Below, piece after piece: positions 34,071 through 42,015 of a stretch of DNA of 64,000 nucleotides; position 1 is the stretch's first letter, and every line of letters begins with the position of its first letter. The translations under genes and the position numbers were made by a program. Under the pieces are notes generated by a model, which saw only the letters and a program-made list of their open reading frames with translations, was not told the origin of the DNA and searched no databases. The stretch is from Jeongeupia wiesaeckerbachi (GTDB taxonomy: Bacteria > Pseudomonadota > Gammaproteobacteria > Burkholderiales > Chitinibacteraceae), in NCBI RefSeq assembly GCF_050916355.1, contig NZ_CP136946.1, positions 496,001-560,000 on the forward strand. The letters are read 5' to 3'.

Positions 34071-34999
34071 GCCGTGCGCCGGACAGTCACTGGGCGTCGA
34101 TCGGCGAGGCCGGCTTTGTCGGCGGCATCCGGCTGCTCGTCGGCATCTACAAGCTGTTCGGCCGCTGGCCGTTCCGGCTGGTGCTGTATCCGATCCTGAG
34201 CTGGTACGTGCTGAGCCACCGCGTTGCCCGCACCGCGTCGTGCGACTATCTGGCCCGGCTGCATGCGTTCAGCGGCGGCAGCACGCCGGCGCCGAATCTG
34301 GCCAATGTGCTGCGCCACTTCGCCGCCTTTGCCGAAACCGTGCTCGACAAGCTGCTGGTCTGGCGCGGCGACCTCGACGACACCGAAATCCGCCGCGAAG
34401 GCAGCGACATCCTGCAGGCGGCGATCGACGCCGGTGGCGGCGGCGTGATCATGACCGCGCACATCGGCAATTTCGAAATGCTCCGCAAGCTCGGCGAGAC
34501 GCGCCGCGGCATCCGCCTCAACATCCTGGTGCATACCAAGCACGCCGAACGCTTCAACCGCTTGCTGCGCGAAACGCATCCCGAAGCGCATATCCGGCTG
34601 ATCCAGGTCACCGAGATCAGCGCCGCCACCGCCGTACTGCTGGCCGAGCGCGTCGAAGCCGGCGAATTCGTCGTCATCGCCGGCGACCGCGTGCCGGTGT
34701 CGCAGCGCCCCGATACCCTCGGCGTGCCCTTCCTCGGCGCGCCGGCGCCGTTCCCGGTCGGCCCCTATGTGCTTGCGGCCATCCTCAAATGCCCGCTGAT
34801 CGCGCTGGTTTCCAGCCGCCGGCGCGACCATTTCCATATCACCGTGCGCCTGCTGGCCGAGCGCGTCGTGCTGCCGCGCGCCGACCGCCTCGGCGCCATC
34901 GCCGCGCTCGCCACCGGCTATGCGGCGCTGCTCGAGGCCGAATGCCGCGCCGCGCCGCTGCAGTGGTTCAACTTCTATCCTTTCTGGTCTCCACAATGA
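34067..34999 (+). CDS. Aryl polyene cluster: LpxL/HtrB-like acyltransferase
   Basis: A 310-residue acyltransferase of the lauroyl/myristoyl (LpxL/HtrB) family. A membrane helix lies at about residues 30-50 (FRLVLYPILSWYVLS). The catalytic HX4E motif is in TAHIGNFEML (about residues 135-140), and the downstream VVIAGDRVP and PLQWFNFYPFW match the family. The likely job is transfer of the polyene, or a partner acyl chain, onto the glycolipid anchor. It overlaps the neighbouring genes by ATGA on both sides. Confidence 0.86.
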   Translation: MSRAPDSHWASIGEAGFVGGIRLLVGIYKLFGRWPFRLVLYPILSWYVLSHRVARTASCDYLARLHAFSGGSTPAPNLANVLRHFAAFAETVLDKLLVWRGDLDDTEIRREGSDILQAAIDAGGGGVIMTAHIGNFEMLRKLGETRRGIRLNILVHTKHAERFNRLLRETHPEAHIRLIQVTEISAATAVLLAERVEAGEFVVIAGDRVPVSQRPDTLGVPFLGAPAPFPVGPYVLAAILKCPLIALVSSRRRDHFHITVRLLAERVVLPRADRLGAIAALATGYAALLEAECRAAPLQWFNFYPFWSPQ

Positions 35000-36570
35000 C
35001 GATGTCCTCCGGCTCGATCCCCTCCGGCGCAAATTCCCCCGCCGCGGTCAATATCGGCGAACGTCGCCTGACCATTGCCGACATCGGCCGGCTCGCACGC
35101 CGCGAAGCCACGCCGCGGCTGTCCGATGACGCCGCGTTCACCGGCCGCATCGCCCGCGGCGCGGCCTTTCTCGACAAGCTGCTCGACGACGAGGGCGTGA
35201 TCTACGGCGTGACCACCGGCTACGGCGATTCATGCACCGTCGCCGTACCGGTGTCGCTGGCGTACGAGCTGCCGCACCATCTGTACACCTACCACGGCTG
35301 CGGCTATGGCGACGTGTTCGACGATATGCAGACCCGCGCGATCCTCGCCGCGCGGCTGGCGTCCTTGTCGCAGGGCTACTCGGGCGTCAGCCTTGGCCTG
35401 CTCGAACAGCTGGCCGCGCTGCTGCAGCACGACATCCTGCCGCGTATTCCGCAGGAAGGCTCGGTCGGCGCCAGCGGCGATCTGACGCCGCTGTCCTATG
35501 TCGCCGCAGTGCTGTGCGGCGAGCGCGAAGCGCGGGTGGGCGGCGAACAGATCCCCGCCTTTGATGCGCTGGCGCGCTTTGGTCTGACGCCGCTGAAGCT
35601 GCGGCCGAAGGAAGGCCTGGCGATCATGAACGGCACGGCGGTAATGACCGGGCTGGCCTGCCTCGCGTGGGAACGCGCCGAGTATCTGGCCCGGCTCGCG
35701 GCGCGGATCACCGCGCTCGCCGTCGCCGCCAGCGACGGCAATCCGCAGCATTTCGACGAAACACTGTTCGCCGCCAAACCGCACCCGGGCCAGCAGGGCG
35801 TCGCCGCCCGGCTGCGCGCCGACCTGGGCGACAACAAGGCCGGCCGCAATGATCACCGCTTGCAGGACCGCTATTCGCTGCGCTGCGCACCGCACGTGAT
35901 CGGCGTGCTCGACGATGCGCTACCGTTCCTGAAGTCGGTGATCGAGAACGAACTCAACAGCGCCAACGACAATCCGCTGGTCGATCCGGATGGCGAACGC
36001 GTACTGCACGGCGGTCATTTCTATGGCGGTCATATTGCCTTCGCGATGGACTCGCTGAAGAACCTCGTCGCCAACATCGCCGACCTGCTCGACCGGCAGA
36101 TGGCGCTGCTGGTCGATGCCCGTTACAACCACGGCCTGCCGGCCAATCTGTCCGGCGCGACCGGCCCGCGCGCGTCGATCAACCACGGCCTGAAGGCGCT
36201 GCAGATCAGCGCATCGGCGTGGACCGCCGAAGCGCTGAAGAACACGATGCCGGCATCGGTGTTCAGCCGCTCGACCGAGTGCCACAACCAGGACAAGGTC
36301 AGCATGGGCACCATCGCCGCGCGCGATTGCCTGCGCGTGCTGCAACTGACCGAGCAGGTCACCGCGGCAATGCTGATCACCGTGCGCCAGGGCCTCGCGC
36401 TGCGCCGGCAGACGCCGGACGGCGCGATGCCGCTGCAAGCCGGCGCCAACGCTTTTGTGAGCGAACTCGACGACGCCATCGCTTTCATCGGCGAGGATGT
36501 CGCGCTCGAACCGACGCTGCGCAGTCTCGTTGACGGCATCCAGCAGCAGCAATGGAAGCTGTATGAGTAA
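34996..36570 (+). CDS. Aryl polyene cluster: MIO-type aromatic amino acid ammonia-lyase
   Basis: A 524-residue member of the histidine/phenylalanine/tyrosine ammonia-lyase family. The self-made MIO cofactor comes from Ala159-Ser160-Gly161 in GSVGASGDLTPLS. Catalytic Tyr70 is in YGVTTGYG, and NGTAVMTG and RYSLRCAPHVIGV follow. In this context it probably deaminates tyrosine or phenylalanine to coumarate or cinnamate, the aryl starter activated by the ligase. The selectivity segment (residues 91-104) matches neither the standard tyrosine nor phenylalanine pattern, so the substrate is not settled. It overlaps the thioesterase gene by 8 nt. Confidence 0.9.
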   Translation: MTMSSGSIPSGANSPAAVNIGERRLTIADIGRLARREATPRLSDDAAFTGRIARGAAFLDKLLDDEGVIYGVTTGYGDSCTVAVPVSLAYELPHHLYTYHGCGYGDVFDDMQTRAILAARLASLSQGYSGVSLGLLEQLAALLQHDILPRIPQEGSVGASGDLTPLSYVAAVLCGEREARVGGEQIPAFDALARFGLTPLKLRPKEGLAIMNGTAVMTGLACLAWERAEYLARLAARITALAVAASDGNPQHFDETLFAAKPHPGQQGVAARLRADLGDNKAGRNDHRLQDRYSLRCAPHVIGVLDDALPFLKSVIENELNSANDNPLVDPDGERVLHGGHFYGGHIAFAMDSLKNLVANIADLLDRQMALLVDARYNHGLPANLSGATGPRASINHGLKALQISASAWTAEALKNTMPASVFSRSTECHNQDKVSMGTIAARDCLRVLQLTEQVTAAMLITVRQGLALRRQTPDGAMPLQAGANAFVSELDDAIAFIGEDVALEPTLRSLVDGIQQQQWKLYE

Positions 36571-37093
36571 TTTCACGCCACAAAACCAGGCGCCGGCGAG
36601 CGCCGATCTGACGCGAAGCGCCGAGCGACGCGTACGTTCAAGTACACCGCAGCGACAGGGCGAGCGCGCAGCCAAGCCGCCAAGAGGGACGAGCGTCGAG
36701 TGGGTGATCCCCTTCCACGACCTCGACCCGATGGACGTCTGCTGGCACGGCAACTATGTCCGCTACTTCGAATACGCGCGCACCGCATTGCTGCAGGCAC
36801 TCGATTACGACTACCCGCAGATGCGCGATTCGGGCTACGCCTGGCCGGTGATCGAACTCCATATCCGCTACGCCAGACCGCTGGTTTACCAGCAGCGCAT
36901 CGAGATCTGCGCCGAAATCGTCGAGTGGGAAAACCGGCTGAAAATCCGCTACGAAATCCGCGACGCCGAGTCCGGCGCGAGATTGACCAAGGGTTATACG
37001 GTACAGGTCGCCGTCGAAATCGCGACCCGCGAGATGTGCTTCATGTCGCCGCCGGTCTTGTTCGAAAAACTCGGAGAACCGCTGCCATGCTGA
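36563..37093 (+). CDS. apeK: Aryl polyene cluster: hot-dog thioesterase
   Basis: A 176-residue thioesterase of the 4HBT/YbgC type that should release the polyene from ACP or act in editing. The core starts near residue 45 with VEWVIPFHDLDPMDVCWHGNY, where the aspartate before CWHGNY is catalytic. Residues 10-42 are an arginine/alanine/proline-rich extension that is not part of the fold. The DNA for it (about 36611-36680) looks repeat-derived, so the protein seems to have gained it by in-frame insertion. The start codon at 36563 overlaps the ammonia-lyase gene, which supports it. Confidence 0.85.
   Translation: MSNFTPQNQAPASADLTRSAERRVRSSTPQRQGERAAKPPRGTSVEWVIPFHDLDPMDVCWHGNYVRYFEYARTALLQALDYDYPQMRDSGYAWPVIELHIRYARPLVYQQRIEICAEIVEWENRLKIRYEIRDAESGARLTKGYTVQVAVEIATREMCFMSPPVLFEKLGEPLPC
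36611..36680 (+). repeat. Repeat-like insert within the thioesterase N-terminus
   Basis: CG-rich sequence built of CGAGCGACGCG and CAGCGACAGGGCGAG blocks around a GTAC-GTTCAA-GTAC palindrome. It encodes low-complexity residues absent from the thioesterase fold. A GTAC-CGTGC-GTAC core in similar sequence occurs at about 44420. Kinship between the two is suggestive only. Confidence 0.4.
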
Positions 37094-37707
37094 AACGGAC
37101 TTTCGCACGATTCGCACTGCTCTCGGCGCTGATCCCGGTGCTGGTCCACGCCGCCCCCGGAGACGCGCTGCTCCAGGACGTGCAAAAACGCCTTGTCGAC
37201 GCGCCGGTGATCCGCGGCGACTTCGTCCAGGAGCGGCAACTCGTCGGCGTGAAGAAGACGCTGACCGCCAACGGTCATTTCGTCGTCGAGAAGAAACGCG
37301 GCGTCGTCTGGCACACGGTCAAGCCGTTCGATCAGCGGCTGCAGGTCGCGCGCGACGAGATCGTCCAGAAGGACGGCAAGGAAACGCTGATGAAGCTCAC
37401 CGCCGACAAGGAGCCGGTCGTGCGCACCGTCGGCGGCGTGCTGTTCTCGCTGTTCTCGGGCGATTTGTCCGGGCTGGCGAAGCACTTCGACGTCAGCGGC
37501 AACGCGAAAGGGCCGCGCTGGAATCTGCTGCTGAGCCCGAAAGACGCCAGTATGGCCAAGTTGATCGGCAATCTCAAACTCGCCGGCGACAAGACGATCG
37601 AGAGCGTCGAAATGAATGCCGCCAGCGGCGACGTGACCCGCATCCGCATGAGCAAGGTCACCACGGCGACGCAGATGTCGGCCGAGGACGAGGCCGATTT
37701 TGACTAA
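37087..37707 (+). CDS. Aryl polyene cluster: LolA-like periplasmic lipoprotein carrier
   Basis: A 206-residue protein with a signal peptide (residues 1-22, ending VHA) and the LolA fold pattern: IRGDFVQERQL, then GHFVVEKKRGVVWHTVKPF. LolA ferries lipoproteins to the outer membrane; cluster versions probably carry the hydrophobic aryl polyene lipid across the periplasm. It overlaps the thioesterase by 7 nt. It is followed not by the usual overlap but by a 183-nt spacer containing a dispersed repeat. Confidence 0.88.
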   Translation: MLKRTFARFALLSALIPVLVHAAPGDALLQDVQKRLVDAPVIRGDFVQERQLVGVKKTLTANGHFVVEKKRGVVWHTVKPFDQRLQVARDEIVQKDGKETLMKLTADKEPVVRTVGGVLFSLFSGDLSGLAKHFDVSGNAKGPRWNLLLSPKDASMAKLIGNLKLAGDKTIESVEMNAASGDVTRIRMSKVTTATQMSAEDEADFD

Positions 37708-37894
37708 GTCATCTCATTGGGTGGCTGCGCTTGTGCACTGTGCGCCGGTCCGATGCTCGACGTCCCCATGGACCACAGGTCCATTCCGGCGTCTGCGCTT
37801 CGGGCAGGCACAAACTGCTTTGGCTGGCTCGCCCACTGACATGACTGCTGAAGCAGCCGATTACCAAACGTTGCTGCCACGGGGATCGCAATGA
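37700..37894 (+). CDS. Short spacer reading frame bridging two aryl polyene genes
   Basis: A 64-codon frame opens at a TTG overlapping the end of the LolA-like gene, stays open through the dispersed repeat, and ends in a TGA that overlaps the ATG of the exporter (ATGA at 37891-37894). The peptide has no recognised domain. It could simply let ribosomes pass from one gene to the next. Whether it is translated is unknown, and the TTG has no strong ribosome-binding site. Confidence 0.3.
   Translation: MTKSSHWVAALVHCAPVRCSTSPWTTGPFRRLRFGQAQTALAGSPTDMTAEAADYQTLLPRGSQ
37749..37825 (-). repeat. Dispersed repeat, copy B
   Basis: Inverted relative to copy A at 15531-15632. The minus strand shares AGCCAAAGCAGTTTGT, GCCCGA, GTCCATG and GAGCATCGGA in the same order. 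It lies between the LolA-like gene and the MMPL exporter, one of the few non-overlapping junctions in the operon. Confidence 0.6.
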
Positions 37895-40218
37895 CCGAAA
37901 CCCGACTCTGGCGCGTGCTGGCGCTGGGCTGGCTGATCGTGCTGCTCGCCTGCGCCGGCTGGCTGGCGAGCCAGCACCGCCAGCTCGGCAACCGGCTCGA
38001 TACCGACCTGTTCGCACTGTTGCCGAAGAACGAGCGCGATCCGGTCGCCGAGCGCGCGATGGCGTCGCTGTCCGCCGCGTCCGAACGCCAGCTGGTGCTG
38101 CTCGTCGGCAGCGCCGATCGCGACACCGCGGCGCAGGCGGCCGATACGCTGGCCGGATCGCTGCACGCCTTGCCGGTCAAGCCGCAAACACAGGCGCTCG
38201 ACCTCGACGCCTTGCGCGATTTCTACGCGCCGTACCGCAATGCGCTGCTGAGCCCGGCCGACACCGCCGCGCTCGGACAGGGTGCAGACGCCTGGCAGGC
38301 GCGCGCGCTGCAACAGGCCTACGCCACCGTATCGACCAGCGGCCTCGCGTGGCGCGACGACCCGTTCGGCACCTTCGGCCACTGGCTGACGAGCTTTGGC
38401 GACCTGACCCGCGTCCGCCCCGACGGCGGCCGGCTCTGGGTCGACGCCGATGGCCGCCACTACGTGGTGCTGATGTACACACTGAACGACAGCGCATTCT
38501 CGCTCTCGGCGCAGAAGACCGTCGCCAACGGCCTCGATGGGGCGATTGCGGCGCTGAAAGCCGGCTCGCCCGACGTCAGCGTGCTGCGTGCCGGCGTCGT
38601 GCTGCACGCGGCCAAGGCGGCGCAGCAGGCCGAACGTGAAATGTCGACGATCGGCATCGGCTCGCTGATCGGCATCCTCTTGCTGGTGCTGCTGACCTTC
38701 CGCGGCTGGCGCGCCCTGCCGCTGGTGGCGCTGTCGATCGCCACCGGCATGACGATCGCGCTGGCGATCACCTTCGCGCTGTACGGCCGCGTCCACATGC
38801 TGACGCTGGTGTTCGGCACCAGCCTGATCGGCGTTGCCGTCGATTACAGCCTGCTCTTGCACAGCACCAGCCTCGGCGCGACCGTTGGCGCCGGCCAGCG
38901 GCTGGAAAAGCTGCTGCCCAGCCTGCTGGTCGCGACGCTGTTCACCGCGCTCGCCTATCTGTGCCTGGCGCTGACGCCTTTTCCGGGGCTGGCGCAGATG
39001 GCCGTATTCGCCGCGACCGGCATCGCCTCCGCATGGTTGTCCGAGCTGTTCTGGTATCCGCGCCTGGCCCCAAGCAGGCTCGAACCGGGGCTGATCGGCG
39101 GACCGCTGCTGAGATGGCTGGCTCGCTGGCCGAGGCTGGGCGTGCGCGGCGGCGTGCTGGCACTGCTGATCGCCGCGCCGCTGATCGTCACCGGGCTGAT
39201 CAAGCTCGACGCCAGCGACGATGTGCGCAGCCTCGTCAGTACCGATGCCACGCTGATGCGCGAACAGATCGAGATTTCCAAGCTGCTCGGCCTGCCCAGT
39301 CCGGCGCAGCTCTATATCGTCACCGGCCCCGATGCGCAGGCCGTGCTCGAACGCGAGCACGCGCTGACGCGTCAACTTGACGGTTTCGTCGCCAAAGGCG
39401 CGCTGGCCGGTTACCAGAGCGTCGGCCGCTGGCTGCCCTCGCTGGCCCAGCAGCGCGCCCTTCAGGCCAATGCGGCGGTCCTGCGCGATCCGAAGCTGTT
39501 GCGCTCGCTGGCCGAGCAGATCGGCCTCGACGATGCGTGGGTAGCCCGGCAGGCTGCCAGCACGCCGCTGCTGACACCCGAAGCCTGGCTCGCGTCGGCA
39601 GCGTCGCTGCCGGCTCGCCACCTGTGGCTCGGCGATACCGGCCACGGCTACGCCAGCGTGGTGATGCTGACCGGGCTCGCCGGCGCCGCCAATGCCGAGG
39701 CCCTGTCCAGGATCACCCTGCCCGGCGTACGCTGGGTCGACAAGCCGGCCGAGATTTCCGCCGTGCTCGACCGCTATCGCGACCGGCTGGCGCTGGTGCT
39801 GCTCGGTGCCTATGTCGTCACGGCACTGCTGCTGTGGCGCCGCTACCGCCGCGATACCTGGCGCGTGCTGGCGCCATCGCTGATCGCCAGCATCGCCACG
39901 CTGGCGATCTTCGGCTGGCTCGGCATTCCGCTGCAGCTCCTGACCGTGCTGACGCTGCTGCTGCTGCTCGGCATGGGCATCGATTACGGCATTTTCGTCA
40001 ACGAGCATCCGGGCGAGGTGCGCATCGTGCTGGCGATTTCACTGGCCGCCTGCTGCACGCTGCTGTCGTTCGGCCTGCTGGCATTCAGCCATACCCCGGC
40101 GCTGGCGACCTTCGGCACCGCCACCCTGTCCGGCGTCGGCCTCGCATGGCTGATCGCGCCCCTATTGCGCCGCCCGGCGCCCCTGCAACCGCTGTTCCAA
40201 CCGGATCAAGCCCCATGA
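37891..40218 (+). CDS. Aryl polyene cluster: MMPL/RND-type exporter
   Basis: A 775-residue inner-membrane exporter of the COG4258/MMPL family. It has two repeated halves, each a periplasmic loop plus a bundle of helices: a first helix at about residues 10-28, then groups at about 250-400 and 635-760. Charged residues within the membrane (LIGVAVDYSLLLHST and LLGMGIDYGIFVNE, each with an Asp) are the proton-relay positions of RND-type pumps. It should lift the polyene lipid out of the inner membrane. Its stop overlaps the next ATG. Confidence 0.88.
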   Translation: MTETRLWRVLALGWLIVLLACAGWLASQHRQLGNRLDTDLFALLPKNERDPVAERAMASLSAASERQLVLLVGSADRDTAAQAADTLAGSLHALPVKPQTQALDLDALRDFYAPYRNALLSPADTAALGQGADAWQARALQQAYATVSTSGLAWRDDPFGTFGHWLTSFGDLTRVRPDGGRLWVDADGRHYVVLMYTLNDSAFSLSAQKTVANGLDGAIAALKAGSPDVSVLRAGVVLHAAKAAQQAEREMSTIGIGSLIGILLLVLLTFRGWRALPLVALSIATGMTIALAITFALYGRVHMLTLVFGTSLIGVAVDYSLLLHSTSLGATVGAGQRLEKLLPSLLVATLFTALAYLCLALTPFPGLAQMAVFAATGIASAWLSELFWYPRLAPSRLEPGLIGGPLLRWLARWPRLGVRGGVLALLIAAPLIVTGLIKLDASDDVRSLVSTDATLMREQIEISKLLGLPSPAQLYIVTGPDAQAVLEREHALTRQLDGFVAKGALAGYQSVGRWLPSLAQQRALQANAAVLRDPKLLRSLAEQIGLDDAWVARQAASTPLLTPEAWLASAASLPARHLWLGDTGHGYASVVMLTGLAGAANAEALSRITLPGVRWVDKPAEISAVLDRYRDRLALVLLGAYVVTALLLWRRYRRDTWRVLAPSLIASIATLAIFGWLGIPLQLLTVLTLLLLLGMGIDYGIFVNEHPGEVRIVLAISLAACCTLLSFGLLAFSHTPALATFGTATLSGVGLAWLIAPLLRRPAPLQPLFQPDQAP

Positions 40219-41453
40219 ACACCCGTCAAAGCACCGATATCGTCATCATTGGCGCCGGCCCGTCCGGCAGCGTGGCCGCCGGCCTGTTGCGCAAGGCCGG
40301 CCGCGACGTCGTCATCATCGAACGCGAGACCTTTCCGCGCTTCTCGATCGGCGAAAGCCTGTTGCCGCAGTCGATGGAATACATCGAGAAAGCCGGTTTC
40401 CTGCAGGACGTGGTCGAGGCCGGTTTCCAGTACAAGAACGGCGCAGCGTTCGCCCGCGGCGACGAGCAGGCGCATTTCGACTTTCGCGAAAAGTTTTCCG
40501 CCGGCTGGGGCACGACGTATCAGGTCCAGCGCGCGGCGTTCGACCATGTGCTCGCCAAGGGTGCCGAGAAGGCCGGCGCCGACATCCGCTACCGTCACAC
40601 CGTGCTGGCCGCCAACGTCACCGGCGCGCGACCGGTGCTGACGGTGCGCGGCGCCGACGATCATGTCTACGAGATCGAAGCGAACTTCCTGCTCGACGCC
40701 AGCGGCTTCGGCCGCACGCTGCCGCGGCTGCTTGAGCTGGAAACCCCATCGGACTTCCCGGTGCGCGGCGCGATCTTCACCCATATCGAAGACGGCATTC
40801 CGACCGGCAGCTTCGATCGCAACAAGATCCTGATCACCGTCCACCCCGAGCATCACCACGTCTGGTACTGGCTGATTCCGTTTTCGAACGGCCGCTGCTC
40901 GATCGGCGTCGTCGCCGAGCGCGATTTCCTCGCCCAGTACACCGGGGACGACACCGAGCGCCTCAAGGCCATCGTGTTCGAAGACGCCGGCCTGACCGGA
41001 CTGCTGAAGCACGCCCGCTGGGATACCCCGGCGCGCACGCTGACCGGCTATGCCGCCAACGTGACATCGCTGCACGGCAACCGCTTTGCGCTGCTCGGCA
41101 ACGCCGGCGAATTTCTCGATCCGGTGTTTTCCAGCGGCGTCACCATCGCGGTCAAATCGGCCGATCTCGCCGTCAATGCGCTGCTGCGCGAGGCGGCCGG
41201 CGACACCGTCGACTGGGAGCGCGATTACGCGAAGCCGCTGAAGAAAGGCGTCGATACTTTCCGCGCCTTCGTCAACGCGTGGTACGACGGCCGCTTCCAG
41301 CGGATCATCTTCCACAAGGACAAGAACCCGCAGATCGAGGCAATGATCTCGTCGATTCTCGCCGGCTATGCATGGGACGAAGCCAACCCCTATGTCGCCA
41401 AGCCCGAGCGCCGGCTGGCCAGCCTGGAGGCTGCGTGCGCGCTGTCCGACTGA
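40215..41453 (+). CDS. Aryl polyene cluster: flavin-dependent halogenase-like enzyme
   Basis: A 412-residue FAD enzyme. GAGPSGSVAAG (residues 13-23) binds FAD. The halogenase fingerprint WxWxIP is present as WYWLIP (217-222), the Fx.Px.Sx.G motif as FLDPVFSSG (300-308), and Lys74 in QYKNGAAF sits where carrier-protein-dependent halogenases such as PltA have their catalytic lysine. IGESLLP (45-51) also fits that group. This supports chlorination or bromination of the ACP-bound aryl group, as in xanthomonadin. Some relatives in pigment clusters are annotated only as oxidoreductases, so hydroxylation is the alternative. Confidence 0.82.
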   Translation: MNTRQSTDIVIIGAGPSGSVAAGLLRKAGRDVVIIERETFPRFSIGESLLPQSMEYIEKAGFLQDVVEAGFQYKNGAAFARGDEQAHFDFREKFSAGWGTTYQVQRAAFDHVLAKGAEKAGADIRYRHTVLAANVTGARPVLTVRGADDHVYEIEANFLLDASGFGRTLPRLLELETPSDFPVRGAIFTHIEDGIPTGSFDRNKILITVHPEHHHVWYWLIPFSNGRCSIGVVAERDFLAQYTGDDTERLKAIVFEDAGLTGLLKHARWDTPARTLTGYAANVTSLHGNRFALLGNAGEFLDPVFSSGVTIAVKSADLAVNALLREAAGDTVDWERDYAKPLKKGVDTFRAFVNAWYDGRFQRIIFHKDKNPQIEAMISSILAGYAWDEANPYVAKPERRLASLEAACALSD

Positions 41454-41965
41454 TCGTCGCAGCGGCAGTGCTGGCACTCGCTGGCTGCGCGACGCTGCTC
41501 TCGGGCGGCTTATCGCTGCTGCAGCTGCCGCCGGCGGCGTTCGGCGGCGAGCGCGTACTGGAACAGCGGCTGACGATGCGCTGGCCCGGCGAAACGCGCA
41601 CGCTCGACGTCGTCGCCAGCATCGATGCACAGCGGATTTCGCTTGTCGGTCTCGGCCTTGGCGTGCGGCTGTTTTCGCTAGACTACGACGGCCATGCAGT
41701 CACGACGGTCGAAAACGTGCCGATGGCGCTGCCGTCCGAGCGGATGCTCAATGATTTCCTCATCGTGCATGCACCGTTGCCGGCCTTGCAGGCCGCCTTG
41801 CCGTCCGGCTGGCAAGCCAGCGAGACCGCACGCCAGCGCGTCGTTGCGCGAGACGGCCAAAACGTCATCGTCATCGATTACAGCAATGACGACCGGCTCG
41901 CCGGTCGGGCACAACTGAGCAACCTGCCCTTGCATTACCAACTGACCATCGACACCGCGCCATGA
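41435..41965 (+). CDS. Aryl polyene cluster: DUF3261 outer-membrane lipoprotein
   Basis: A 176-residue lipoprotein starting at a GTG at 41435 with a perfect GGAGG site 5 nt upstream, inside the end of the halogenase gene (19-nt overlap). The lipobox LALAGC puts the lipidated cysteine at residue 18. The rest matches the DUF3261 proteins found in aryl polyene clusters and may receive the polyene from the LolA-like carrier at the outer membrane, in the manner of LolB (inference). Its stop overlaps an ATG that opens a 14-codon frame leading to the next gene. Confidence 0.82.
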   Translation: MRAVRLIVAAAVLALAGCATLLSGGLSLLQLPPAAFGGERVLEQRLTMRWPGETRTLDVVASIDAQRISLVGLGLGVRLFSLDYDGHAVTTVENVPMALPSERMLNDFLIVHAPLPALQAALPSGWQASETARQRVVARDGQNVIVIDYSNDDRLAGRAQLSNLPLHYQLTIDTAP

Positions 41966-42015
41966 TTGACCTGCCTTCCCAACTGACTATCATCGCCGCG
42001 CCATGATCTATCTGC
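41938..42015 (+). repeat. Imperfect tandem duplication of a gene junction
   Basis: Two 37-bp units, 41938-41974 and 41979-42015, match at 30 of 37 positions. Each encodes a QLTI-x-x-AP-like tail followed by CATGA, so the stop/start junction of the DUF3261 and ketosynthase genes has been copied. Confidence 0.75.
41962..42006 (+). CDS. 14-codon mini reading frame at a duplicated junction
   Basis: Starts at the ATG overlapping the DUF3261 stop and ends at a TGA overlapping the ketosynthase ATG (42003). The peptide MIDLPSQLTIIAAP copies the tail of the lipoprotein. It keeps the ATGA overlap on both sides and may act as a coupling relay. Translation is unproven. Confidence 0.3.
   Translation: MIDLPSQLTIIAAP

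Noticed and set aside
34996..36570. Assignment of the ammonia-lyase as a tyrosine ammonia-lyase from its HHL residues (94-96).
   Set aside because: When aligned on the glycine-rich segment that follows, HHL does not fall at the known selectivity position (which reads Tyr-His here), so the substrate cannot be called from sequence alone.
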